A stretch of DNA of 29,152 nt from a virus. Where the stretch lies: IMG/VR virus record IMGVR_UViG_3300020032_000003, positions 1 through 29,152 of that record; one strand, written 5' to 3'. Numbering within the stretch: the stretch's first letter is position 1; each line of letters opens with the position of its first letter. Positions 16,073 through 24,075 of the stretch are shown in pieces. The notes below the pieces were generated by a model. The model did no database searches and was not told where the DNA came from. It saw only the letters and a program-made list of their open reading frames with translations. Made by a program: the position numbers and the translations under genes.

Positions 16073-16369
16073 TTATTTCACTATCCTGTATCTCATTCTT
16101 ATTTTTCTTGCATGCTCTTTCCAATCTGTCTCAAGAAAAGTCTTTGAGATTTGCCCTTTTGTGTATGAACGCACTAATTGATGTTTTTTTCTATCAATAG
16201 CATCGCAAACATCAGCAAGGCAAAGCATTATGTCAGTTTGTTTATCGTTTTCGTACAAATCATCAGCGTTTAAATTGTCTATCGATAAAAAAGTTTTGTA
16301 CTGCTCATCTGTAAAAAACTCGTTGTTTGGATCAGGTACAAGATTTTTAAGCATTTCCAGATTCGTCAT
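16073..16369 (-). CDS. Head-tail connector (gp6/gp15-like adaptor)
   Basis: A 98-residue helical protein: LEMLKNLVPDPNNEFFTDEQYKTFL, then a Cys-containing helix (IMLCLADVCDAID) and a final basic helix; the pattern matches the small helical adaptor that docks under the portal. I prefer ATG at 16369, with GGAAGGTG 6 nt upstream, over the GTG at 16378. It overlaps the 3' end of the HeH-like gene. Confidence 0.65.
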   Translation of the reverse strand: MTNLEMLKNLVPDPNNEFFTDEQYKTFLSIDNLNADDLYENDKQTDIMLCLADVCDAIDRKKHQLVRSYTKGQISKTFLETDWKEHARKIRMRYRIVK

Positions 16370-16616
16370 CGTTTGCACCTTCCAACAAAGCGATTAACTC
16401 ATTTTTTCTTATATTAGAAGGATAATCTATACGCTTTTCTTCAGCTAAATCTTTCAATTCTTTTAAACTTAAATCAGAAAGTTCTTTTTCTTCAGCTTCT
16501 ATTTTCTCAACAACATCTTTCATAACTTTGTAGTCTTTATCATCTATTTCAAAAACTTGATTTGTGAAATAATATTTATCTTTGTATTTAGTTCCAATAA
16601 CAGCTTTAACTTTCAT
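16347..16616 (-). CDS. Small protein with C-terminal HeH/SAP-like motif
   Basis: An 89-residue protein. The N-terminus is a short beta stretch (KVKAVIGTKYKDKYYFTNQ). Residues ~46-79 (LSLKELKDLAEEKRIDYPS, then NIRKNELIALLEG) form a helix-extended-helix motif of the HeH/SAP type, common in phage genes that lie between the major capsid and connector genes. It may bind nucleic acid or assist assembly; its role is not established. A good GGAGGTG precedes the ATG. Confidence 0.7.
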   Translation of the reverse strand: MKVKAVIGTKYKDKYYFTNQVFEIDDKDYKVMKDVVEKIEAEEKELSDLSLKELKDLAEEKRIDYPSNIRKNELIALLEGANDDESGNA

Positions 16617-16637
16617 ATTTCACCTCCAAAAAGCAAT

Positions 16638-16662
16638 ATAAGGGACTTTATCGTCCCCTTAT
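16638..16662 (-). terminator. Stem-loop just after the major capsid gene
   Basis: On the minus strand ATAAGGGGAC pairs with GTCCCTTAT (9 bp, one bulged G, 6-nt loop), starting 3 nt after the capsid stop codon; a run of five T follows 6 nt later. It is probably an attenuator or mRNA stabiliser that raises capsid expression relative to downstream genes. Confidence 0.6.
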
Positions 16663-16664
16663 CA

Positions 16665-17684
16665 CTAATAGCTTATTATTGCCCATTTGTCCATCGTTTC
16701 AGCACTTGGAAGTCCAATCATGGATACAATCGTCTTGACGTTCACAGGAGACTCTCTCTTATACTGTACTGAAACAGCTATACCTTCATCAACGAGTTCA
16801 ACTTGTGAATCGACTTTGCCCATGAGATCGGCTTCTTCTGGAGTAGTTCCATAATAGAAGTTTCCGAGATCTCCTTCAGGTATCAAAGTCATTCTGGAAT
16901 CAGGATAGAATTTGCCAGTAGCGTGTCTCTTGTTGTAAATAGCGATTGATAATCCGAGCTCGTTCAGCATAAATTCAGACAAGTTATTTGTACTTGGATA
17001 CAATTGCATTGACGATAAAGCAGTTCTGATTTTCTCATTTTGTAAAATATCGTTGAATGTTTTTTGAGTACAAATAGCTCTCGTTGGTCTTTCTCCCGTA
17101 TCTTCTTCAACCTTATCCTGCATTGTTCTTATATCTTCTAACGGATTTGAGTTCGCAAAGTCCGTCCATGCAGCTGTTCCAGTGAGCCTAAGTTTATGGC
17201 TTGTATCAAAGCTATAATCATAACTTATCGGAGATCCTTCAAAATTCATTGTTATAGTTCCATATGCCAATAGCTGCATAATCATTCTTTCTTTTGTAAC
17301 ATATGCAGATCTTAGCAAAGACGTTGCATCGTCGTATATTCTATTTACAACAGCATCGATCAAAACTTGATTCCCAGTATCCAAAACTTTTAATAACTCT
17401 TGCCTGTCTTTTTCACCAATCATCAAACCTTCACGGAAGAACGGCATTTCACTCTCAATTTTTGTTAAGCCCTGTCTTTCTCTCATTGGAACTTCTGAGT
17501 CAAACGCTGAAGCTTTCAAAGAAACGGGAAGTCCAGAGTTGCCTTTGAGAAATGCAAGAGTTAATCCAAGTTGCTTAACTGATGGAAATAAAGCAAATCC
17601 CAAATAATCAACGTTATCATAACCAGCGTTAATCCAATAGTCTTTTATATATCTCGGAGTTACTAAATCAAATATAGTTGCCAT
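16665..17684 (-). CDS. Major capsid protein (lambda gpE-like family)
   Basis: A 339-residue HK97-fold capsid protein of the gpE-like family, forming the icosahedral shell. Seen: the N-terminus IFDLVTPRYIKDYW, a P-loop/E-loop region with DSEVPMRERQGLTKIESEMP (about 64-83), the spine helix VLIDAVVNRIYDDATSLLRSAY (split: VLIDAVVNRIYDDA then TSLLRSAY), TRAICTQKTFNDIL, and the C-terminal SPVNVKTIVSMIGLPS. It is preceded by scaffold and decoration genes, and AAGGAGG lies ahead of the ATG. No N-terminal extension suggesting protease processing is visible. Confidence 0.9.
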   Translation of the reverse strand: MATIFDLVTPRYIKDYWINAGYDNVDYLGFALFPSVKQLGLTLAFLKGNSGLPVSLKASAFDSEVPMRERQGLTKIESEMPFFREGLMIGEKDRQELLKVLDTGNQVLIDAVVNRIYDDATSLLRSAYVTKERMIMQLLAYGTITMNFEGSPISYDYSFDTSHKLRLTGTAAWTDFANSNPLEDIRTMQDKVEEDTGERPTRAICTQKTFNDILQNEKIRTALSSMQLYPSTNNLSEFMLNELGLSIAIYNKRHATGKFYPDSRMTLIPEGDLGNFYYGTTPEEADLMGKVDSQVELVDEGIAVSVQYKRESPVNVKTIVSMIGLPSAETMDKWAIISY

Positions 17685-17685
17685 C

Positions 17686-18090
17686 TTATACTACCTCCTT
17701 AGCTTCTGCTACAAATGTAATGCCTTTCAAAGCTGCAATAGCCTCTGTGCATGGAACCTCTGGGAGTCTATCCAATAGTACAAATCCATGAATAATCATT
17801 GATCCAGTTGCGGGTCCATGGGTAACGTCGACGTCGTATAGCAAAACGCCCTCAGCCTCAGCTCCATTTCCATCCGCACCTGTAGTGTTCTTCTTTGTAA
17901 CTGGCTCTCCACGATTTGTTAAAACGGGAACTGTAGAGCCTCCTACAATAGTACCTGCTGGAACTATTTTCTTTCCATCTGAATTTGCAACAACTCCATC
18001 ATCAGATACTAAAACGTTTATCGCTACTTTGTGATCGCAAAGCAATATCTGCTTTGTGTTTGAATATTCTGTTTCTGCATAAAAACTCAT
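17686..18090 (-). CDS. Head decoration-like protein
   Basis: A 134-residue Gly/Val/Thr-rich beta protein: VPAGTIVGGS, GAEAEGVLLYDVDVTHGPATGS, GFVLLDRLP. This composition and order (next to the major capsid gene) match the small decoration proteins that stabilise the shell (lambda gpD-like family members). It starts at the stop of the scaffold gene (one-base overlap), with GAGGAGG upstream, and ends 1 nt before the capsid ATG, so the three are translationally linked. The specific family is a likely but not certain call. Confidence 0.7.
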   Translation of the reverse strand: MSFYAETEYSNTKQILLCDHKVAINVLVSDDGVVANSDGKKIVPAGTIVGGSTVPVLTNRGEPVTKKNTTGADGNGAEAEGVLLYDVDVTHGPATGSMIIHGFVLLDRLPEVPCTEAIAALKGITFVAEAKEVV

Positions 18091-18743
18091 TATGATACGC
18101 CTCCTCTAAAGTATTTTTTCAATATATTCTCTGTTTCTTTTGTTTTTTGTTTCTTTTTCGCCAAACGTTCTCCAATCGACTCTTTCTTTTCTTCATTGTT
18201 TTTTGTTCTATACGTAGTTGTACTTGTTTTTTGTTTATTTTCTTGATCCTTCTCTGAGTAGATATTGAAGTCTTGAATAACTTCATCAATCTTTTTCTCA
18301 ACTTCATCGAGTTCTTTTATCTCATCTTTTTTCAAATACTTCATAACTTTTTCAGCTTGCTCTTCTGTAAGCCCTTTTTTCAAAATAATAACTTCGATTT
18401 TATGATTTAATCTTTCCTGAAATAGTTCCTGTTCTTTTTGCTGTTCAATTTCTTTTCTTTTTTCTTCAAAATATTTTTTTATTTCGTCTTTTTCTTTTTC
18501 TTTGAATATTTTTTCTTCTTCTTCTTTTTCTTTCTTTAGTTTTTCTTCTTCTGCTTTCTTTTTCTCTTCATATTCTTTTATTAGTCTCTCGACTTCATCT
18601 TTGCTAAATCTCTTCTCTTCTTTCATACTTGTTTTACTTGTCTCATTTGAATTTTCTAATTTACTCTGATTATCATCTCCCTTATTTGCATTTTCTGAAT
18701 TTTCATTCTCGGCAAACATTTGCAAATCATATTTTAAATCCAT
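18090..18743 (-). CDS. Capsid scaffold protein
   Basis: A 217-residue, extremely charged Lys/Glu coiled-coil protein (about residues 40-150 nearly all helix) with an N-terminus MDLKYDLQMFAENE, the typical opening of Gram-positive-type phage scaffold proteins, and a basic C-terminus that would bind the capsid subunit. It acts inside the procapsid during assembly. Order portal, gpF-like, scaffold, decoration, capsid supports the call. Confidence 0.85.
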   Translation of the reverse strand: MDLKYDLQMFAENENSENANKGDDNQSKLENSNETSKTSMKEEKRFSKDEVERLIKEYEEKKKAEEEKLKKEKEEEEKIFKEKEKDEIKKYFEEKRKEIEQQKEQELFQERLNHKIEVIILKKGLTEEQAEKVMKYLKKDEIKELDEVEKKIDEVIQDFNIYSEKDQENKQKTSTTTYRTKNNEEKKESIGERLAKKKQKTKETENILKKYFRGGVS

Positions 18744-18754
18744 TTTTCAACCTC

Positions 18755-19726
18755 CTAACTTTTTCTATATTCATTTTCAATCCATTTTTCAACAGGCGAT
18801 AAAATCATCGTTATATTGCATAAACAATTCGGATGAGCACTTAATCCGTTATGTGGAACTGCGTTTTTTGGATATACACCAGCTCCCAATCCGTACAAAT
18901 CCTGACTCGCATATGTTTCGCAATTACATGGCTCTTTATGACTTCGTGACAAATTCCATTTCACATTTTCCACAAAATCTAATTGATCCATCTTTTCTTT
19001 ATAACTTCCTTTCCAAGCATTGTTTATCTCTGTTCTCGCTACTCTCATTGCGTTATAATGAAGTGTTTTCTTTACATAGTTATCGATTAGACTTGAAGCT
19101 AAGTTTTTATTATCTAATAAATCAATTTGTTTTTGTAAATATTTTGGAATTCTAACTATTTGCTCGTTTGCTTCTTGAATTTGTCTCGCAGTATTTAAAG
19201 CTGAGTTTCCTAATCTAAGATTTAAAGCTATTTGATTTTGTATCTTTTGAGCTGACTCGTTCGCATACTTCCAAACTCTATCAGACAAAGATAATCTATC
19301 GTTATAATATTTTCTTGTATACCACTTTGAGGCAAATTCATTAACTATTATAGCACTTCTCCATTTATCTCCAACTTTTTTAAGCAAGTTATTGTAATTA
19401 AATTTGTATTCTGTTCTTTTATATCTAAACTGTTTTGGAAGTAGTCTTTTCAATTCTCTTTGAAATGAATCTAAAACTTCTTTATCAACATCATTCAAAT
19501 AATCTAAAAACAATTTTTCTGTGCCTAATCCCCAACTCTCCGCTATCTTTGTTAATTCTTTCCTAAAATCGTTCGGAAAAATAATCTGTGGATTAATCGT
19601 ACCTCTAACTTCAAAACTGCTGTTTAAGATTAATTTTCTAATTTCGTTTTCCATCGGTATTTCAACATATTTTGTATAAGCTTTCTCAAAGTTATCAATG
19701 AATTCTTTTTCTCTCTGTATATCCAT
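18755..19726 (-). CDS. Mu gpF-like minor head/morphogenesis protein
   Basis: A 323-residue protein of the phage Mu gpF/SPP1 gp7 family, a minor head protein needed for morphogenesis and DNA ejection. Seen: the C-terminal signature with ARTEINNAWKGSYKEKM (about 230-246), then CNCETYASQDLYG and SAHPNCLCNITMIL (about 266-311), a Cys/His cluster that could bind metal. The N-terminal 200 residues are helical. It follows the portal gene by 16 nt, as usual. Confidence 0.87.
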   Translation of the reverse strand: MDIQREKEFIDNFEKAYTKYVEIPMENEIRKLILNSSFEVRGTINPQIIFPNDFRKELTKIAESWGLGTEKLFLDYLNDVDKEVLDSFQRELKRLLPKQFRYKRTEYKFNYNNLLKKVGDKWRSAIIVNEFASKWYTRKYYNDRLSLSDRVWKYANESAQKIQNQIALNLRLGNSALNTARQIQEANEQIVRIPKYLQKQIDLLDNKNLASSLIDNYVKKTLHYNAMRVARTEINNAWKGSYKEKMDQLDFVENVKWNLSRSHKEPCNCETYASQDLYGLGAGVYPKNAVPHNGLSAHPNCLCNITMILSPVEKWIENEYRKS

Positions 19727-19742
19727 TTTTTAAAACTCCCTA

Positions 19743-20912
19743 TTATTGTACTTCTTGTCTCATACGAATGTCAAGTTGATCTATATCGTTTCTCAAAGAC
19801 TCTTTTATTCTTGTCAATAACTCTTCACTCCAGCCCTTCAATTCAGCTATTTGCTCAATTGCTATCTCATTTGAAATTAATCCACTTTGATACAATGTTA
19901 TCGTTTCTGTTATTTCCTCTTTCTGATTTTGAGGAATAATATCATATACTTCAACTTCTATTTGAGTTTGCAGTCTCAACATTTCTTGAATGTAGTTAAA
20001 TAATTTTCTTATACCTTTTGCAAAGTTATCTCTGTATAGTTCAATAATTGAAATTAAACTCAATAGTTTCAATGAAATTGCATAGCCACTTTCTCCACTG
20101 CCCTGTATTGCTTCTTGTAGTTTTAGCTCGGGATACTGCTCTTTAACTTGCTTTTTAAGCTCTTCAATTTTATCTTTGAGAATACTAACTACATTTCCTT
20201 GCATTTCCAAATATTTTATCTCTCCACCTTCTTCAACTTGCAAATGTTCAATTTCGTTGTCTTCAATATCCGATGCTGAACGTTGAATTTTCATTTGCCC
20301 CCAAGTTGGAGCGTCTGCGTGTTTTGTGAATATAACTTCCATATCCGCCTCGTATTTGTTTATGAGATCTAGCAAATCAGGCAAGTTTTCAATTCTTGAT
20401 ATAGTCTCCGTTCCACCTTCTTCATCTTTTCCGGAGATCTCAAAAATGGGGAAGATCATATCTTTGTATAGTATCGGCACAGCTTTACTTTCTCCAACTT
20501 GCATCCATCGCTTGTTTTCTTTATCAATGAAATATTTTTTTGGCTCAAACGGAGCATCTCTATTGATAGTTGCTTTGATAATATTTCCTTGTGAGTCGTA
20601 TTCGCAAGCGATTTGATCTGAGGAGTAAATAAAAATAACAGGCTTGTTATTCACAATTTCTATGTCAACAAAAGCCCGATCGTATAGTTGTTCTTTTATT
20701 ATTTTTGATTTTATGTAGTTCCAGTCTATTTGAGAAGTGATTTCATCTGCTCTAACTTTCACCGAATTTCGTATAAGAGAAACATCTGTATCAATGATAA
20801 CAGGCACAGGATTGTATATTTGTTTTACACGAGGCAAAAGTCCACGGAGATTTTTGTATGTCTCGTCGTATGCTTCACCTTTCGTTAGTTTCTCAAATAT
20901 AACTCTGTTCAT
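19743..20912 (-). CDS. Portal protein (SPP1-like)
   Basis: A 389-residue portal that forms the DNA entry ring at the capsid vertex. The wording agrees with the short portal family: NRVIFEKLTKGEAYDETYKN, a beta middle (FIYSSDQIACEYDSQGN), a long clip/stem helical region (ILKDKIEELKKQVKEQYPEL), EAIQGSGESGYAISLKLLSL, typical of the wing/crown transition, and a helical C-terminus. It sits directly after the large terminase gene. GGAGCG precedes the ATG. The protein is shorter than SPP1 gp6 (503 residues), with little crown. Confidence 0.85.
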   Translation of the reverse strand: MNRVIFEKLTKGEAYDETYKNLRGLLPRVKQIYNPVPVIIDTDVSLIRNSVKVRADEITSQIDWNYIKSKIIKEQLYDRAFVDIEIVNNKPVIFIYSSDQIACEYDSQGNIIKATINRDAPFEPKKYFIDKENKRWMQVGESKAVPILYKDMIFPIFEISGKDEEGGTETISRIENLPDLLDLINKYEADMEVIFTKHADAPTWGQMKIQRSASDIEDNEIEHLQVEEGGEIKYLEMQGNVVSILKDKIEELKKQVKEQYPELKLQEAIQGSGESGYAISLKLLSLISIIELYRDNFAKGIRKLFNYIQEMLRLQTQIEVEVYDIIPQNQKEEITETITLYQSGLISNEIAIEQIAELKGWSEELLTRIKESLRNDIDQLDIRMRQEVQ

Positions 20913-20916
20913 TTTA

Positions 20917-22149
20917 TTAGACGCTCCTTTTTATTTTTATCTTGATATTCCTTGCTGTTTCATCGTATCCCATGAAGTACTCACAAGCATATCTCATAGC
21001 GTCCATTGCGTGATCTTTGAATTTCACAGGTTCATCAAGTATATTCCCCTTCGAGTCTTCTTTGTATTTGTAGTTTTTAATCTCGTCTATTGTGTTTACG
21101 CAACTTTCGTGAATGTAAATCTTCTTTCTTTTTAGCAAGTCTATTCCATTTGCAACTTTTTGCTTTGCTTTCTTTGCAGCTCGGATATTAAAACCTGCTC
21201 GTTCTATTTCTTTTATTCGATCTGGCTCTGTATCAGAATATATTTCATCATATCTATTGTCTATAAAATCTTTCAATTTTTCAATTAAATCTTCATTCGT
21301 CAAATGAGTTTCATATAGCTCATCAAGAATATAGATATCATCATCTTTTATTCCGACTTTTAAGCATGCAGTCGGATTGTTATATCCAAAGTCAAGCCCG
21401 TAAACTATCTCATCGAATTTTGCAGGTACATCTTTTACAATTACATAATTATTATACACCTTATTTTTAAGTTCTGCAACTTCTCCGAGTGCATATATTT
21501 GATAAAAGCTCAAGTCTTGATTTGCTAAGTCTTCCAACGTTTTAACATAATCATCATCAAGAAATCTAATATTGTCTTTGTATGTAGTATGCAAAATTCC
21601 AGTATCTTCTTGTTTATGCTTTAGAAAGTAGTCTGTAGTCCATGAAGAAACAGGATTGAATGTTAGAAACATCTGATTTCGTTGACCGGCGTTTGCTCTT
21701 CTAAGCCTTAGTCTCAACTGTAAAAAATCATCCATAGAGAACTCAGTTGCCTCTTCCATCCAAATATAATTGAACTCTGACGATTTAATCTTTTCTGAGT
21801 CATCCATCCCTCTGAATAAGATCTCGCTTCCGTTTGCTAGTGTAATAAGTTGCTCTGATTTTTTCTCTTCATACTTGACACCAAATTTGCTAAGCCATTC
21901 TAACACAAGGCTATAAGCTGTCTGCTTCAGAGATGGATTGTATTTTCTTGTCACTAAAAGACGTTTGTTTTTATATCTCAATAATTTATTGACAATCAAA
22001 AATTGTGAGACTGTATATGATTTTCCACTTCCAGCCCCGCCATATACAACGTATATTTTATAGTTTGTGTTTTTCAAAAACTCATATATTTTTCTATTCG
22101 CTTGTATCTTTATTTCTGCTGTTTTTGCTGTCTCTAACACTTGCGTCAA
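20917..22149 (-). CDS. terL: Terminase large subunit
   Basis: A 410-residue packaging motor: ATPase plus headful-type nuclease. Seen: Walker A GGAGSGKS (37-44), Walker B YIWMEEATEF (128-137, catalytic Glu at 132/133), coupling motif TFNP (163-166), and the RNase H-like nuclease with Asp253 (GLDFGYNNP), Asp306 (YSDTEPD) and Asp383 (HAMDAMRY). It is of the Terminase_3 (PBSX/SPP1-like) class. The start is uncertain: TTG at 22149 abuts GAGG, while GTG at 22140 has it 9 nt upstream; nothing functional is lost either way. It overlaps the small subunit gene by 56 nt. Confidence 0.93.
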   Translation of the reverse strand: MTQVLETAKTAEIKIQANRKIYEFLKNTNYKIYVVYGGAGSGKSYTVSQFLIVNKLLRYKNKRLLVTRKYNPSLKQTAYSLVLEWLSKFGVKYEEKKSEQLITLANGSEILFRGMDDSEKIKSSEFNYIWMEEATEFSMDDFLQLRLRLRRANAGQRNQMFLTFNPVSSWTTDYFLKHKQEDTGILHTTYKDNIRFLDDDYVKTLEDLANQDLSFYQIYALGEVAELKNKVYNNYVIVKDVPAKFDEIVYGLDFGYNNPTACLKVGIKDDDIYILDELYETHLTNEDLIEKLKDFIDNRYDEIYSDTEPDRIKEIERAGFNIRAAKKAKQKVANGIDLLKRKKIYIHESCVNTIDEIKNYKYKEDSKGNILDEPVKFKDHAMDAMRYACEYFMGYDETARNIKIKIKRSV

Positions 22150-22504
22150 CCTCTTCTATTACTATCTTTATGCCGTTTTCTCCCTCCACCTCAATTGATT
22201 TCTTTTCGCCAAATTCGTTTGGCCAAAACATCGCTAAAGCTTCTTTGTACATATGCCAGTCATCTTTTCCAGTTTCCAGCATGCCTTTTTGAAGCTTCTG
22301 TATAGCTCTGCTTTCAGCTTTGTTTATGTCGTCATAGAATTCTTTATATTTTCCACTTTTAGCCTGTTTACCTTTTTTAAGCCATTCCCAATATGTTGAT
22401 TTAGCTATTCCTAAAGTCCCATATATAATTTCTTTTTTTACTCCTGTTTCAACTAACTTAACGGCAAGATCATGTATTTCTTTTGTTAACTTCGGTCTTG
22501 CCAT
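22094..22504 (-). CDS. terS: Terminase small subunit
   Basis: A 136-residue DNA-recognition subunit. The N-terminal helix-turn-helix (LVETGVKKEIIYGTLGIAKS, then TYWEWLKKGK, about 16-45) and the helical oligomerisation middle (FYDDINKAESRAIQKLQ) are typical; the C-terminus is acidic/basic and would contact the large subunit. It is the first gene after the late promoter at 22648-22675, with AAGGAGG ahead of the ATG, and is followed by terL. Confidence 0.87.
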   Translation of the reverse strand: MARPKLTKEIHDLAVKLVETGVKKEIIYGTLGIAKSTYWEWLKKGKQAKSGKYKEFYDDINKAESRAIQKLQKGMLETGKDDWHMYKEALAMFWPNEFGEKKSIEVEGENGIKIVIEEVDASVRDSKNSRNKDTSE

Positions 22505-22647
22505 ATTTCTTACCTCCTTATTTACAATTAAATTATATTTTTGTTTCTAAACGTTCGAAATGTCTATATGCAATTTATCCAACTTATGCAATTGTATATT
22601 TTGTATCTTAATGTATAATATTCACTCAATTTCTTATTTCTTATACA

Positions 22648-22675
22648 ATTATATCACATTTTTTTGCAAATGCAA
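22648..22675 (-). promoter_or_regulatory. Late promoter upstream of terS
   Basis: On the minus strand: -35 TTGCAT (22675-22670), 16-nt spacer, -10 TATAAT (22653-22648) with an extended TG (TGATATAAT). It lies ~145 nt before the terS ATG and would drive the whole structural operon. The leader (22505-22647) is AT-rich with no gene. It sits within 10 nt of the right end of the IS605-type element. Confidence 0.75.
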
Positions 22676-22682
22676 GTATTAT

Positions 22683-22900
22683 TTGAACCTCTCCCACTTA
22701 CGCTTCGCTAAGAAGTGGGAGATTCTTGAGAAGTTTGGTAGATTACACTACCCTTATTCTCAAAGGGTGGTTCAAACACCCATTATCCCTCGCAACTTGT
22801 ATTGCTCTGGGAATGCCTTTGATATATTTTCTTAATATATTCAATGCCCCATTTACGTCAGCATTAATTAACATACCATTGTTTGTTTTAAAAAGACCTC
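22683..22900 (-). ncRNA. Probable omega/reRNA region of TnpB and right-end hairpin
   Basis: In TnpB systems the guide RNA comes from the 3' end of tnpB plus the right end, with the guide taken from the flanking DNA. Here the last ~150 nt of tnpB, the 9-bp stem CTCCCACTT/AAGTGGGAG (22691-22699 with 22713-22721) and the TTCAA end fit that plan. The 5' limit is a guess from known systems; the flanking 'guide' would begin AATAATACTTGC. Confidence 0.5.
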
Positions 22901-23984
22901 TCGTTATTCTTCTTGACTTATTGTAATTAGCTTTATTTATTTCTTCTAAATCTATTGCACTACACCCACTTGTATAAGATTCATTAATCATTACTACCTT
23001 TAACCCTACCAACTCTGCCTTATATTTTATTTTATTGACTAATTCTTGTTGTGGTATTTGCACAAAACTCTTAGCGAAATTCTCTTGTTTAATTCCTCTA
23101 ATATCACCTATAACTATTGTATTACAATTCATTGTAAGTGCTAATTCTACTATTTTTTTACTTATTTTGTGTAATTTATCTTTAATATAATCATTTCTTT
23201 TCTTTTGTAATTTTATTATTTTCTTTGTTCTTTTAAAATTTTTGCTATCATTACATTGTTTCATAGCAATAGAAGTTAATCTTGCTATTTCTTTATTGTA
23301 ATAAGCATTTTTACTTTTTAAATGCTTACCACTAAAAATAATACATTGTTCATTATCTTTAAATACACAAGTTGCAAGATTATCTAATCCTAAATCAATT
23401 GCCATTACATTATCACCAGTTACTTTATTTATAATTTCATTTTCCCATATTATTAGTAAATACCATCTTTTAGAAGAATTATTCCATTGTAATTTAATTT
23501 GATTAATCCTCGATAAATTCACAGGTATTTTGATATTCTTCATGTCAAAATTTAAACTTTGAACCTGAAACTTATCTTGTATTGCCTTTGATAATGATAG
23601 CTTTAATATACCATTTTTATACCTTATCCCTGCTGTTGTAAATATTATCTCGTTCTTTTTATTATTTGTATTCTTAAACTTTGGTGGTTTAGGCAATCCT
23701 AAATATTTATTTGGGTTTTTCTTATAATCTTTTATTGAAGCAAAATAAGATTTCCAATCCTGTTCTAACATCTTCAAACACCATTGATAAGTGTGCGAAT
23801 GTAGAAATTGTGTATGATAATTTTGCTTATATAACTTTTCAGTTTCATAATAGTTTTTAAAACCATTTTCTCTATTTTCATAGTTTACTATGTTATATAG
23901 CTTTGTTGTATGATATGATAATTCTTCTATAATATTTTGTTGTAATTGATTTAATTTAGGATAGTATTTAAAACTTACTTTCAC
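22743..23984 (-). CDS. tnpB: TnpB, RNA-guided endonuclease of IS605-type element
   Basis: A 413-residue TnpB (OrfB). Seen: the N-terminal helical/beta region with WKSYFASIKDYKKNP, RuvC-I Asp197 (AIDLGLDNLATC), RuvC-II region VIGDIRGIKQ (291-300), and RuvC-III Asp376 (NADVNGALNIL). In classical TnpB the RuvC-II position is Glu; here it is Gly293 followed by Asp294, while a Glu at 335 in INESYTSGCS is a possible replacement, as reported for TnpB groups with a rearranged catalytic site. The usual four-Cys zinc finger between YTS and NADVNG is absent; the space holds AIDLEEINK and KRRITRGLF-like basic wording instead. The start is GTG at 23984 with GGAGGTG. A consensus promoter (TTGACA-17-TATAAT) lies just upstream. 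Confidence 0.92.
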   Translation of the reverse strand: MKVSFKYYPKLNQLQQNIIEELSYHTTKLYNIVNYENRENGFKNYYETEKLYKQNYHTQFLHSHTYQWCLKMLEQDWKSYFASIKDYKKNPNKYLGLPKPPKFKNTNNKKNEIIFTTAGIRYKNGILKLSLSKAIQDKFQVQSLNFDMKNIKIPVNLSRINQIKLQWNNSSKRWYLLIIWENEIINKVTGDNVMAIDLGLDNLATCVFKDNEQCIIFSGKHLKSKNAYYNKEIARLTSIAMKQCNDSKNFKRTKKIIKLQKKRNDYIKDKLHKISKKIVELALTMNCNTIVIGDIRGIKQENFAKSFVQIPQQELVNKIKYKAELVGLKVVMINESYTSGCSAIDLEEINKANYNKSRRITRGLFKTNNGMLINADVNGALNILRKYIKGIPRAIQVARDNGCLNHPLRIRVV

Positions 23985-24006
23985 ATTTTCACCTCCTTTT
24001 AGTTTT

Positions 24007-24057
24007 ATTATATCATAATGTTATCACCTTGTCAACTATGTTTTTTTATGATATAAT
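24007..24057. promoter_or_regulatory. Symmetric divergent promoters of tnpB and the RHH gene
   Basis: Minus strand: TTGACA (24035-24030), 17 nt, TATAAT (24012-24007). Plus strand: TTGTCA (24029-24034), 17 nt, TATAAT (24052-24057). Both have extended TGATATAAT. The -35 boxes share bases and the whole 51-nt unit is an inverted repeat with perfect 12-bp arms (ATTATATCATAA / TTATGATATAAT) and a TTGTCAA centre at 24032. Polymerase can hardly bind both at once, and the symmetry would suit a dimeric regulator. Confidence 0.8.
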
Positions 24058-24075
24058 ATATTTGGGGGTGATAAT

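Noticed and set aside
20737-21135. Plus-strand 132-codon frame across the portal/terminase junction
   Set aside because: It lies antisense to two certain genes, has no ribosome site and reads as hydrophobic antisense wording.
22560-22720. Plus-strand frame through the late promoter region
   Set aside because: It covers a strong minus-strand promoter, leader and the IS right end; the peptide is Cys/Tyr/Asn-rich and unlike the genes around it.
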